From Prostheceraeus crozeri (Eukaryota > Platyhelminthes > Polycladida > Euryleptidae): 64,000 nucleotides of DNA. Under the pieces are notes generated by a model, which did not search any database, was not told where the DNA came from, and saw nothing but the letters and a program-made list of their open reading frames with translations. Shown in pieces: positions 24,691 to 37,261 of this stretch. Each line of letters starts with the position of its first letter. The first letter of the stretch is position 1. Made by a program: the position numbers and the translations under genes. The stretch lies in contig CAJQUW010005278.1 of assembly GCA_907163375.1 (NCBI GenBank), forward strand, positions 186,001 to 250,000. Direction: 5' to 3'.

Positions 24691-25669
24691 TCTTTTAACT
24701 ATCTTCTAACTTTCTCGTAAAATTAAAAGCGTGTGTCATTTTGTTAATTAAACTTGTGTTGTATCATTTCTTGCTATCTTTACTATAGAAACTTTCGTGA
24801 AAGTTTTAAGAACACATCTAGAAATATTATGCGTAAACCTAGAGAAGAGTTCCATGTACACAGACCTCTGAGACGTCACTGCTTGAGTTTCCAGCACGCA
24901 TGCACTATTTCCAATTTGCAATTTCCGTTCAATTGATAACTTAACATACTTAGTTCAATACTCCGGTTTTAAAATGACAAGACGCTCCATGTGGTCAAGT
25001 TCAAAGGCAACTTGATTTCGGAAGACCACTGATGTAACTTGTAAATATCCGTTTTAAAATCCCTTTTGCAACTTACAAGTTGTTTATGTTTGTGCATAAT
25101 GTTTACCAATGCTCTCTTGACCAACCTCACTCATGTTTACAACTGATTGATTATATGAGTTTTTATTTCATTGCGTAGATTTTACTTCCCATGACCAGTC
25201 ATTTTCTATGTCATCCTCAAAATGAATATCTTAATCAATTGATAGAAGCTGCAGCATAGGAAAGCATTGAAGTCTTTCGATATGTATTAGATGTATTTTT
25301 GGATTGAAAAATGCTCCTTCTGAATTACCTGAAGTACTTAATGGAATATGCAAATAAAATCATGTTCTGATTCTCTTCAAATATTCGTCGCGCTCTTTAA
25401 CACTTTATGCTGTTCAAATTATGATGGATAAACTTAACAAGCATCATAGGATTTAAAGTTCAGTATGAAATTACTCAGCAATATACTATTTCTTATTTCT
25501 GTATGAACTTCGTGATTGAATTCGGATAAAGTGCTTATACATATGTAGTTTTTGAAGAAATCATTTTTTGATAAAATGCTTGTTATTTTATTGCTTGCAT
25601 ATCTGTTGATTAAGAGAGCAACTGATACATGATCAAATGTGAATGTCTTCTAGCCAAGCAAAACGATCT
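24691..25669. other. Non-coding stretch
   Basis: Nothing recognisable. Confidence 0.55.
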
Positions 25670-25747
25670 TATTATTATATATTGTATATTATATTATTAT
25701 TATTATATATTATCATATATATATAATAACGCGGTAAACATACCGCG
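25670..25747. repeat. AT-rich microsatellite followed by a short perfect hairpin
   Basis: ATT/AT tandem sequence (25670-25729) is followed by CGCGGTA AACA TACCGCG (25730-25747), a perfect 7-bp stem with a 4-base loop. The isolated GC-rich stem beside pure AT sequence could be a cruciform or the tip of a small inverted-repeat element. Confidence 0.6.
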
Positions 25748-28700
25748 ATGAATCCAAAGCAATCAGCAGTGTCGGCATATCACTGTTAGGTTTTTTGTGC
25801 AATGTGTACATTTCCTCTACTATTACAAAGTTCAAAAAAGATTCTAAATGGTTCGAAATTAGTTAATATTCAAGTAATTTATACTTGATTATAGCAATTC
25901 TTTGATTCTTGGAATTAAATATATCAATTAACCTAAGTCTCTCCAATCTGAAAAATATGGTCTGCCAATTTCGTAACTCCATCACATTGCGCCCTATAGG
26001 TGCCTATTTATCAAATCGGCGTGTTTCATTTACAACTCATCTTTTTGGGTTTGACGATTGTCTTGTCAACCTATCAACGTTGCTTTCTACTATAGGAAAT
26101 TATCAATAACTAGTCGTAATTACAGTATCGTTGTTTTCAACTCCGTCGATAAAGAAAGCTGATCATTCTTAGAGTACTTCTTATTTATGAATCGCACGAG
26201 TGTAAATTAACAATGTCTTCATATTCATAATAACCGTCTATTGCTAATCTCCCCTTTTTTATAACCGGATCTTGTGAAGCTAAATTTTCCCAATTCTTAA
26301 TCATATTTCGTGCACTTACATTTGTTGTCAAGGCAGGGTATTGTCTTGTACAGAAAGTCTAGCTGAATATGTATTAATACATACCGCTGCTACTTTAGCA
26401 AAGGATTTTCGGAGTTTGCATTTGCTCAGTGTACTGAGTATTCGGCTGTGATATTGTTGTTGGAATCCGTTGAGTCACGTGCATTGGCATGATCACTATG
26501 TTTACTTACTGGTTTTTAGTTTATTCGAGATTATTTGTCTCGTGTTCCCGAATGGATATATAATTCAGGTAATGTTGGGAAACTTACCGCTCACGCATTG
26601 AAAAACAGGATCAGGAAATGAGTTTCAACATAAATTAAAAGATGCTGATGAAAGAGCGCATCTTTCACTTGGCCCTTGTTTAACTTTTAATCTGCATAAT
26701 AGCGCCATAAACACCGATCGAGAAACTAATGGCAAACTGACAAGTGAGCGCGCTGCGGAAGCGCGTTGATCCTCTTGACTTCAATCATAGTATACACTTC
26801 AGGGTGCTTAGAATGATTCCGGAGTCTTATCCAAACCTCGATCCCGATTCCGAACCTCAATTCCATAATAAATCTCAGTCTCGTCTCAAACCTCGGTCCC
26901 GAACATTGTTATTATGCCCTTGACTTTTCAGATAACAGATTTGAAGATCCAGCATTTAGCTGAGAGTTGGTTCTAATGTCTAACAGCCTCGTCAATTGAA
27001 AAACTTCGGTCTGTAAACATGATGATGATGAGATATCGTCATGAACGGTTTAAATGAGTCACAGCGTTCGGTTCGGACCTATTGGAAAGTAAAAAGGGAA
27101 GTCATACTGCGTTGAATTTTGTAAAGCAATATTCGTCTTTATCGTAACTGTAAGCGACCAATTGACAGCGGCAGAAGTGATGATTTATGCAATCGATTTT
27201 TACACTACACTTGATAAAGGTTCGGGGAAAGACGTGTGAAACATTTCTCTACACGTTCAAAATAGACATATGGTAGTCTCTGAAAATGGGGAGACCAAGT
27301 GATGTTTCTGAATTCAATGTTCAACAGATCGAACATTAGAGGTACATAAGAAGTATTTGACTTGGAATGCTTTCATCATGAGATTAAGGCTAGCTTTGCG
27401 ACTATAGCAGATACAAATGCATGCTTTTCGTATGACATTGGACGGTTTATTATATACCCAGATCTTTTTAAGTGTCAACTTGCTCACTGTGATTGTTATT
27501 AACAAAACATTGGGCACAACTGCTTCTTGAAAATGTGTGGATTTATACTTGCAAGTTACTACTGTTGTGACATAATTCTTTTCTCGGAAAATATGATTTT
27601 ATAATTAAAATTGAATTTTAGGGACCCACGACAGCAGAGTTTGCCAATTGTATTTTCGAACGAATGCGATTGATATTTCTCTTCATTATTGCAGACAACT
27701 GAATCCGTGCGTTTAGGTTGGCAGCTGTCTAATTTTAGGCAAATTGATGACACCTGTGACATTTCTTCTTTCGATTGTGAAAAGGTTGACCTGGTATCGT
27801 GTTATCATTGCATTTCAGATATTTTTAGCTCCTTTATATGAATAGCACTAATTTATAAGAAATGGTAAGCGGGACTGAAGTGTACTAGAGTTATAAGAAG
27901 TTCTAACTCATCACTATGCTCATAGTGTGACAAATCAGTTCCCTTGACAAACATGCACGCGATTTTTGTCACCCTCGTGCGGCCACCCTGGTTAAGTTTG
28001 ATATTTGTTTGAAAAATGACAGGCCAATTATCAAGTTTCATCGATGCTTTATTTCCTATACATACAACTGAATCTTATATATCATTTTCTGACCTTGATT
28101 TTATTTCATTGCATTTTAAATTATCGGATCACAATATGTGTGTATAGAACAGTTTCTTACCAGTCCTCAGCTGGTTTTCTAACGAAATCGAAAATAGAGC
28201 AAGCCTTCGATCCGTCGATCATTCCAAACACTTTTCTCCGTTACAAAGTTTCCCTAATAACAAAAGCATTACATTAAGACGCGTGTAGATGCACTCGGCT
28301 GAGCAAAATGTAAAGCCGTTGCAATCAATGAGCGCTACTTCAAAGACTCGTATGAGATGCCAAACACAGTTTCCAATATTGCTACGGAGAATCGAGTTTG
28401 TCCTGCGAAATGAGAACAGAGGCCCAATTTGTCAATTTCTTGTTGAGTAGGTAGGGAGCCAATTTGACGAAGGATCTTCCTATCTTTCAAGATAAGTAAG
28501 CACCGCTCAACTTCAGTCAACGCTTGTTTCTGAAAATTTTCTCGTCTCTAGTATACATTATTGTCAGATTTTGCAATGTGCTTGCCGCCACGTGTTCGTC
28601 CGTCCATTGTGTAAGTTTTCAAACTTTGATTTTTGACTGTTTGATAAAGTGCATATAATTTCAGAATGAAATACGACACACGTCATGGCTATTATTGTTT

Positions 28701-29199
28701 GTTAATCGTGCAATTGTGACCCATATTGTCCCAATACACCAGCCTGATGGCAATTTAAAACGTATCAGAATGGGTAGGGATTATCATGACGTAGTTGTGG
28801 GGAGAACGGAAAATTCTATTCCAGTTTCCATGTGGAGGATAGGATTCTCGATTCTGACCTAGCGTCGGTTGTCACTGTAGTTGTGAACATTCAGTTAAAA
28901 TGTTGTACTAGCTATCATTGAAAGGCAGAGGCTGAAAGTTGGAGTGAGATTTAAAAATAAGACTGTGGTTCTGTGTTTAGTAGATTTTCAGTGAGAAGGA
29001 CGGATCTATGTAAACTAATTTTCAACAGCGCATCGCATTAATTGTGTTCATCGGCTCACATGAACAAAAAGAGACAAGAAAAATCTTAAATGTACGCTTA
29101 TCTGTTATCTCCATCACTTCATATTCGAGATTTTATGAGAATTGCTACACAAGCATTTTTAAATCAAACTTTTTCTTTAAAGCTTCATGTTAGATCAGT
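25748..29199. other. Non-coding stretch
   Basis: No gene recognised. At 26836-26912 there is a degenerate repeat of CCTCGATCCCGA-type units just inside CAGGGTGCTTAGAATGATTC (26800-26819), which could be one end of an hAT-like element, but no partner end was found. At 27217-27255 GTGTGAAACATTTC sits in a stem-loop context resembling retroelement termini; too weak to call. Confidence 0.45.
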
Positions 29200-29339
29200 G
29201 CGGAGACTAAGGCATGTGGTGGAATGAGTGTTCGCTCTGCGTTCGGGAGATCTGGGTTCAAACCTGGTTCCAGTGAAACCTATGACATTCAAATATATAC
29301 ACTTTGCAATGCACTCTTGGTAAACGCCCAGCGCCTAAG
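29200..29339 (+). mobile_element. Possible tRNA-derived SINE head
   Basis: TGGTGGAATGAG (29217-29228) fits a pol III A box, and GGTTCAAACC (29255-29264) fits a B box with spacing typical of a tRNA. The flanking GTTCGCTCTGCG and GGAGATCTGGGTTC resemble tRNA-derived SINE heads seen in many animals. It is not a tRNA: the acceptor and anticodon stems do not pair well. The 3' limit is unclear; it runs up to the start of a tandem duplication. Confidence 0.5.
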
Positions 29340-30233
29340 ATGTGTGATTTCATGAAGCTCAGTCACACCAAAAAAATGGCGTCTCGTTTGTATTTCCTGC
29401 TAGAAACGAGGCTCATTTATATATTTTTGTTTGCATGGGTACTTATGCAAAAAAACTAACGCTGACTAGTTTCCTACATAATTAATTGTTGTCAAAAATG
29501 TATTTATGATAATATGAAATGTTCAATCAACCGGTACATACGAGTAAGAGAATTTATGAGGAAATTACTGACCTTTTCAAAATATTGTCACGATGATTGT
29601 GACGATTTATGGTGCAATCAGCTTCTTAAATCGCACAATAAACGCGATTGAAACATTTTTGGTGACAGCGCCTTAAATTTTACAAGTTGGTTATAAGTTG
29701 GTTACCACTCGAGTAAGTGTTGCGATGAGCGGGGAGGCGTTCGTTCGATTTTAAGACTGATTAATCATTCATAATTATACTCTATTATATGTGTGATTTC
29801 ATGAAGCTCAGTCACACCAAAAAATGGCGTCTCGTTTGTATTTCCTGCTAGAAACGAGGCTCATTTATATATTTTTGTTTGCATGGGTACTTATGCAAAA
29901 AAACTAACGCTGACTAGTTTCCTACATAATTAATTGTTGTCAAAAATGTATTTATGATAATATGAAATGTTCAATCAACCGGTACATACGAGTAAGAGAA
30001 TTTATGGGGAAATTACTGACCTTTTCAAAATATTGTCACGATGATTGTGACGATTTATGGTGCAATCAGCTTCTTAAATCGCACAATAAACGCGATTGAA
30101 ACATTTTTGGTGACAGCGCCTTAAATTTTACAAGTTGGTTATAAGTTGGTTACCACTCGAGTAAGTGTTGCGATGAGCGGGGAGGCGTTCGTTCGATTTT
30201 AAGACTGATTAATCATTCATAATTATACTCTAA
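29340..30233. repeat. Near-identical 449-bp tandem duplication
   Basis: Unit 1 (29340-29788) and unit 2 (29789-30233) are almost identical: one A-run differs by one base (7 versus 6 A after CACACC) and one substitution was seen (TTTATGAGG versus TTTATGGGG), plus junction bases. No coding capacity is visible. Each unit contains paired TACAAGTTGG/TATAAGTTGG motifs. It is either a very recent duplication or an assembly artefact from unresolved haplotypes. Confidence 0.9.
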
Positions 30234-30913
30234 CAGCGGTATGAAAAAATCAAATTTCATGATCTGCTCACTGTGTTCCCAAATTGAAAAGGATAAATTA
30301 ATCTTAATCTATGTAAGGATACTGATCGAATATATGTAACATCTTCCGATAAATCCGATGATAATGTCTTCACCAACAATCATGCATGGCTGCCGACTTT
30401 CTTTAGCAAAGAGTTACATATTCTCAAATTGTTTCAAATTTGTAGGTTAGCGCTTGAAAAGTATATTTCCTGGCAGTTCTGCAACCTGAATACCTTTTAT
30501 AGTCAATTAATCAACATAACCATGGATGGAACTGAAAATATTATCTCTAAGTCAACAGTAACGATGCCCTGTCTGCGGGAATGAGTGGTCATCACTTTCC
30601 ATTTCGTGACCACATCTTGCAGAATTGAAGGAGGTACCATAATGCGGCTGCGACATTGCCCAATACACTATTAAAGTTGACAGCCGCTTGTCGCATTAGT
30701 TTCCGTAACCTTGTCCCTATTTTGAATCTGCGCGTGCATGAATGAAGATTCGCATCCTCCTGAAGTTAGAAATTAGTCGTTTATCAACCTGATCCGCAGA
30801 ATGTGTTTGCTGTGATCGAATTGTTGGAGATTATTGCTACTTTTAACTAAGTAGATAATATCGATAAAAAGATAGATTTATAAAATAGATAGTGTCGATC
30901 AATGTCACCATTC
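30234..30913. other. Non-coding stretch
   Basis: Nothing recognisable. Confidence 0.5.
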
Positions 30914-31263
30914 TCTTGAAGAAAATTGAAGAAAGATAAATTGATTTAAACCTCGACATGTTTCGGCTTGTCTTCACTAGAGGAACACAGCAAGTGATTT
31001 GAACACGGCATGTACATCAACGTTCATAACATTCATGAAAAGTGGGACAGCCACAGGCTACGCCACGCGTGCGACCAGACCTACCATGGCCGCACATGGG
31101 ACGTAGCCTGTGTCAGTCTGTTAGTCTGTTTCACTTTTCATGAATGTCATTCACGTTGATATACATGTACATGCCATGTGCAAATCACTTGTAAAGTCCC
31201 TCTCGTAAAGACTAGCCGAACCATGTCGAGGTTTTAATCAATTTGTCTTCAATTTTCTTCAAT
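30914..31263. repeat. 350-bp foldback element with GAAACATGTCGAGG motif
   Basis: The arms at about 30914-31050 and 31124-31263 are complementary with scattered mismatches. The centre holds a second inverted pair, CACAGGCTACG (31052-31062) and CGTAGCCTGTG (31102-31112). The outward-reading end of the left arm (minus strand) has GTGAAGACAAGCCGAAACAT then GTCGAGG; the right arm has the diverged AGACTAGCCGAACCATGTCG. The GAAACATGTC core is shared with the 4.1-kb foldback and the PLE palindrome. No protein-coding capacity. Confidence 0.7.
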
Positions 31264-31309
31264 AAATTTCACCTGATGTTCTTCACGCTATTCTTATTCA
31301 AAAAATTTA

Positions 31310-32032
31310 GTCCGGCAGCCAGAGCGAGTTTCTGCAGGGAACGAGGCCGAAAGTGAGACTTCCACAGAATGTTGTACACCCTATGCCTACTATGAATCGT
31401 CACGTCTGCCGAGTCCTAGTGAGTTCCTCTTCTTGTCAGACAGAATCAAAGAAAAACGCATGTAAATCCAATGGGACGCAGATTGCAGTTTTTGGCTAAA
31501 ATGAAATTTTCTATGTTTTCTCTGATTAAGCAAAAAGTACTAGGTCTAGGGTCATAATTTTTGGCATGGAATATCTTCAGGTCATTTCCTATGATGGGCA
31601 TGTGCTTTTATCATGCATCTAATCGGAAATGTATATGAGAATGTGGTTGAATGTGGATAAAGTTGCTCAAAATTTTAGTGTTTGATGACATTAAGAGGCT
31701 CGCCAAATCTGAATGTGTTTAGCTTCATAGACAGAAGTGCATGAACATGAAAGGAAATGACCTGAAGACATTCCATGCCAAAAATTATGACCCTAGACCT
31801 AGTACTTTTTGCTTAATCAGAGAAAACATAGAAAATTTCATTTTAGCCAAAAACTGCAATCTGCGTCCCATTGGATTTACATGCGTTTTTCTTTGATTCT
31901 GTCTGATAAGAAGAGGAACTCACTAGGACTCGGCAGACGTGACGATTCGTAGTAGGCATAGGATGTACAACATTCTGCGAAAGTCTCATTTTCGGCCTCG
32001 TTCCCTGCAGAAACTCGCTCTGGCTGCCGGAC
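31310..32032. mobile_element. Intact long-TIR foldback DNA element (copy 2 of 3)
   Basis: A 723-bp element starting GTCCGGCAGCCAGAGCGAG and ending with its complement. The terminal inverted repeats run about 285 bases and are about 97% identical by eye, so the copy is young. TA flanks both ends (31308-31309 and 32033-32034), consistent with TA target duplication. The central 150 bases (about 31600-31750) are unique, and match the centre of the 45.5-kb copy. No transposase frame, so it is non-autonomous; TA targets suggest Tc1/mariner-type mobilisation, but this is inference. Confidence 0.85.
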
Positions 32033-32034
32033 TA

Positions 32035-33487
32035 ATTATTCTTCCGTTTAATTATCAGCTTTAGTTAGCCGAAAGCTTTCTGATATTCCGCAAATTGTGT
32101 GATATAAATTGGCTTGCATGATAAGTTCAACTTTCTAGACCTCAACGAGGCTATTTTCAATGGATAAAAGCCAGTGAGTAGATAATTCGAGGAACCATTA
32201 TTGGTTCGGTTTGAATGTTGGTCTGGATTGATGTGGGTCCTTAAATTAGCATTCACGAGTTAACCTTCATATTGCCAAAACGGTTCATTCATTGTCAATG
32301 CTAGTGGCGATGACTCATTCACTGAATGGCGTTTTTGTTGTAGGTTGCTGGTCACTCAATTCAGAAATAGTTGCCATTCTGCTGTGACAGCGCACTCAGC
32401 GCCAACTTTCAGACTATCTACCTGCACCGGGTTATATATATATAAGTCTTGGGAGTAGGATTGAACTTGACGAGCGGATTATTAAGGCTGCCGATTCTCC
32501 TAGGCTCTTTATACCTATGAGTCAGTGTGTGATTTTTACATCATTTAGGAATCAGCCAAATCTTTAAATTGTCTTAGATATTTGATAGGATATCGATGTA
32601 CTGCCTGCAGTTTTGTTCGATTTGTTTTGTGTAGTTCTCGTTGAATTATACCAAATGGCTCTACCTATGCATTTTCAGAGGAAGTTCTAGTTGTAGGTCG
32701 TTGGAAATTACCGAAGAAAATAGTTGAAAATAGAAAATAATACGCAGTGGTAGATGGTAAGAATATTAGCAAGAGCTTCCCTTGTAGATGATATTGTCTG
32801 AGAGATTACTGGTGCGTATTTCTACTTAATAAATGCAGTTTTGACAAATTCAGCTATTTTTTTAAAAAAGTAATTTAAGTTAGAAAAGCAATATTGCACT
32901 GTTTTTCTGCAAGTGTTACACAAAATTTCGTTAAATCAGAGAGCAGAGTGTTCAACTGAAAAGTTCGCGGAAAGGAAATCACTTGATTTAAGCTTTGATT
33001 AAGTGCTTTTTTTACTCTCATAGTCTACATGTACAGTCTGTTTTGGATACTTGACCATACCTTTTATTCTACTATTTTATTTTTATTTTTTTCGAAAAAT
33101 GAAGTACATGTACAGTAATTCAAACTTGAAAAAATCAAATAATTGAAGTAGCCTACCAAGGAACTAAAGCAATTTTGTTGCATTTAATCTACCTGATGCT
33201 ACAATCTAGTTAAATATTGGAAAACTTAGCAATGTAAGTGTAGAAAAAAGATAACTAGAATTTGGAAGCATCATCCCCTATCATGGCAGTCAAAGCTCAA
33301 TGCTTATTTATTGCTCCTACTAAAGTTAAGCAGAGAAAACTTGAGTCAAAGGTCACCGAGTCACCGTCTAAGTAATGTTGGTGGTTCTGAGTGATTTTTT
33401 CGTGAATAAGGCTACTTCTACTCTTCCCCCCCCACATTTGCAGAAGCGCTGAGTGTTTAAAGTTCCTCTGGGTTGTAGAAATTTACA
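32035..33487. other. Non-coding stretch
   Basis: No recognisable gene or repeat. Confidence 0.5.
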
Positions 33488-35835
33488 GTTGGAAGCAGGG
33501 CTGTGGAGCCGATGCGTTATCTCATCGGCTCCGGCTCCACGACACTGATGTGAAAGGCTCCGGCTCCGACTTCAAATTCAGGTTTTATCTATGCTGGTTA
33601 TCCTGGATCCGTTGAACGGGTTTTTTGGATAACGGTGTGGCCTTTAGAGTCTTGCTACAATCATCAAATTAGTTTTCATTAACAAGCAACGACTTAAGTT
33701 AATAATAAGAATGATAATAGCCTCATATAATGACAAATAACATACTTGTCATATATTTTTGCATGAATGGACTATCTCTGAAAGATAAAATAAAGTTATA
33801 GCCAGGATTGGTTAAATTAGATAAAGATCTCCCGCACTGGCTAAATATAAATTGGCCTAGCCTGCAACCAGTCTACTACGAGGCTACATTAAATAAGACC
33901 ACATGAGTGATGATGATATACCTAATTAGCCGTCACAGGGGCCGAATAGTAGTATAAGCTTTTTAACAAAGCTTGAATATGAAACTGGATAGCGTATGCC
34001 TCTAAATAGCTTATAGGGCCTGTATCTACTCGAACATGGAAAGGGTATCGGTTATATAGCCAAATATACCGTATCAATAAAGATATCAATTGCTTTATTG
34101 AATATTAAAGTGTATATAGGCTAGCTTAGGTTGTTATTGTTATTTGTTATTGCCTTTATTCAATAGTTTGTTGGTCCATGAATAATATGATCGGTGGGTA
34201 GCCCACGACTCATCATCTGTAGAAATTGTAATTTAGATAGCCTCATTGCAATGTAGGCTAGAAATGTACAATTGAAAATTATACTTAAAAAATTAAAAAT
34301 ATCTAATTTAGGACAAGTTTTGTAATTCTATGCAGCATACTTAATAAGTTAAGGCCTAACTTACATTATATTAATTTCGTATTTTTCATTATGGCATAAA
34401 GTTGCACTAAATAATTCATCAATGATTCATGTATATTATTATATTCAATTTATGTATAACACATTACCACTATTCCTCTGATGATGGCTAGGCTGATGAA
34501 ACTGAACTCGGAGTATCACACAGTATGTTGCAGGGTGCTATGCATAATAAAAATTTGACTGCGAGCACCGAGCAGAAATCCCATCTACTTTGCTAGCTTT
34601 CGAATGCGCGTGCGGTTTAATGTCACAGACAATAGGAAAGGGAGGTCAAAAGGCGCCTTTATTGAGAGCGTCTCAGTCTTTTTTTATTGTTTACATATAA
34701 GTCAGCATGATATCAGCATAAAGTGTTGACAGACGGAAAAAATAATAATGAAAATTCTTGAAATCCACAGGTCTATGACATTTGGGGAAATATTATTACA
34801 CGATACGGCTCTTGTGCAGTCCTCCCCCCCCCCATTTTTTCTCTGGTCAAAAGATGCAGCACCATTGGATGTCCGTTTCAGCATCATCGGTTTGAGTGAA
34901 GCATTCCGTGTTGTTGTAAAAATCTACGTGGGTAATTGCGATGTCATGGTCGCAAACTTCGTCAGCAAGTCAACATTGTAATTTGCCTTCGGGTTTTTCG
35001 CATTGAAATATACCCTTTGAATTTTGAAGTCAAAGGAAATTCATTGTGAATGAGATACCTTTAAAATAATAGGGCGCTACTAGAAGTGGCTGGGTCGCTT
35101 ATTGCTATAGCCATGTGAGGACTTGTAGTCAGGTCATTCGTGTGAGTGTGAAGAGTTATCCCTCCAATCAAAATTGATCAAATTGAATAATCGATTGTTT
35201 TGAAAAATGTAGGTGGGGGGACTGCACAAGAACCTACAATACAATCCAAGGAAATTGGCATTGTCACAGATGCCAGTAGCTTCTGCCAGTAGCCATACCG
35301 ATAGATATGATAGCCTACATAGTAACCGTATTAGATTTAAGACATTGCGCAAGAAATGTAGCTATATTATCTTTGCTGACTGAACTGGAAATGTGTACAT
35401 AAATGACTGGCGACTTGTCTCTAGGAATCTACAATCATCTAGTTAGCATGCATATAACAAGTCTTCAAATTAATGGATTTTGGAGAATACGTTGTCAATA
35501 TGGAAATTAGTCTTACGAAACATATGCAATAAAAAAATATTACACATGCGTGTAAATATATAATAAATATAATACAAAAGAAGGCGGCAACTGCAAAGAA
35601 AGATATCGTGGAGGACAGATCATTGGTATACTTAAAAGACATATCTTTAGATTTCAAATGATTTAATTTTTTTATGACGCCAATTAATAACTTTCAAAAT
35701 TCTAGATTTATATCAAAGCTCAAACTATCGGAGCCGGAGCCTTTGTGATAAATCGGCTCCGGCTCCGACCAAAACCATCGGCTCCTTAAGGCTCCGGCTC
35801 CGGCTCGGCTCCGGCTCCACAGCCCTGGTTGGAAG
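33488..35835. mobile_element. Non-autonomous hAT transposon with 8-bp target duplication
   Basis: The element proper is 33496-35827 (2332 bp). Both ends carry CAGGGCTGTGGAGCCG in inverted orientation, and the perfect octamer GTTGGAAG flanks it on both sides (33488-33495, 35828-35835). CAGGG termini plus an 8-bp duplication are diagnostic of the hAT superfamily. Subterminal GGCTCCGGCTCC repeats (three or more on the left to 33570, about six on the right from 35730) fit hAT transposase-binding sites. No transposase frame is visible inside, so it depends on another element. The perfect duplication points to a fairly recent insertion. Confidence 0.9.
34810..35238. repeat. Inverted repeat within the hAT element
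   Basis: TCTTGTGCAGTCCTCCCCCC (34810-34829) is complementary to GGGGGGACTGCACAAGA (35216-35232) apart from one C/T-run change. The pair could mark the ends of a nested small element about 430 bp long, or a structural repeat of the host transposon. No target duplication is clear. Confidence 0.45.
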
Positions 35836-36370
35836 AAATACAGCCTTCGTATACCAGCACTTTTGCCATTTAGACTTAGCTTATGCTACACCGGATGGTA
35901 ATGCATTGTGTCATTCGGTACATGTTTTGTATTTTCTCGAATACAACCCGCGGGTTTGCATGATTTTATTTGCAATTTAGGTGTGCATTTTATTCAAGGG
36001 TCTCTTCTATTTGAGGCTGGTTGCATGAATGAATTTATAGTTTGTGACTTAACTTCTTATTTTTAATGGTTAAGTATTGTCATTGCATACATTGATGATG
36101 AGGTGGACAACGAAAAGAAAGAAATCTAAGAGAAAAATGCTCATTGCAGTGACGACGAATATGAGACGCAAGATTTTCAAGGCGCAGAGCCAGAAGCTTA
36201 GAAGAACGGCACAGAATTTACTATTTTGTTTTTATCGAACATTTTTTTCGATTTTTATAGGTGCTAAATTTTATTAAAATCTAAATTAGATTATTAAATA
36301 GATTCTTTATGTAGATTTCTTTATTAAAGAGATTTAATTAAATTAATCGATGAACTCAAGATTTTATAGT

Positions 36371-36437
36371 TAGGTCAACTGTTGAACAATATTATTTATT
36401 GAAAGCTATTGTTCGACAATATATTACGATTGACCTA
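36371..36437. repeat. Small imperfect palindrome
   Basis: TAGGTCAA and TTGACCTA at the ends enclose a second complementary pair, TTGAACAATA and TATTGTTCGA. About 67 bp in all, with no coding content. Confidence 0.55.
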
Positions 36438-37261
36438 TATGTAGTCACACTCCAATTGCGGCGGTTTTGTTATGAAACTCCTAAAACCTCTTCATTGATA
36501 CATTTAGGTGCGGGACCTATTTTTGGGCGGGTTATATGATTGTCCTTTCAATTCGTGTGCAGTTTGTATTCGAGGACGGGTTGTATTCGAGAAATTCCGG
36601 TAGCTGAATTATACTACAGCCGATATGCGATTGAACCGGATATTCTCATTTTTCCCGCTCTGAAGTTTGCAGGTGGCTAGATCAAGCAGAAATGAGATTT
36701 AATTCAATACGTGAAGTAATATAAGAAACTTCATGAAGGTAGGACTAATGTAAGGGGTAAGTACTTCATGAAGTGAAGTCAATGTGTGGTTATCCGAAAT
36801 CAGTCGCATCGACGGGGTCAACCAGATTAGAAGCATCTGCTGTTCGAATATTTCTATAATTTTTTATTATCATCTTCAACACTTTAATGTCACTCAAGGT
36901 TTCAATTATCAAATGGATCAGCTTGCTTGCCATTAAAGTTATTATCCAATGACAGTCTTTAATGCATTGTGCGATCTTTGGTGAAATTCTTTGTCATTGT
37001 AAAATTCTTTGAAATCGGTCTTGCAGTCTCTTTGATTTCATGTCTCACGTTGAATCTTCTTTTCCGCATGAAGTAAGGTTAGAGCTCCTTTCTGATCACG
37101 GAACAGGACCAAATTTACCAAATCAACTGTCGTTGAATCGTGAGATGAGAAATTCTCGTGTGCTCCATGAAGTGAGTGGAAGGGCTCCATCTTGTTGATT
37201 TTACTTTTTTCATAGTTCGTCCGTACGGGAGGTCAGTCATATTCGTCGAAAAGATAAACTT

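Noticed and set aside
26800-26912. Possible hAT end (CAGGGTGCTTAG) with CCTCGATCCCGA repeats
   Set aside because: No matching inverted end or target duplication was found in the window, so kept only as a note.
27205-27260. TTGATAAAGG...GTGTGAAACATTTC as another hammerhead-like terminus
   Set aside because: First core does not fit CUGANGA, there is no proper cleavage site and no associated retroelement coding sequence.
36077-36277. Lys/Arg-rich 66-codon frame
   Set aside because: Short, low complexity, no ATG context or homology; typical of A-rich sequence.
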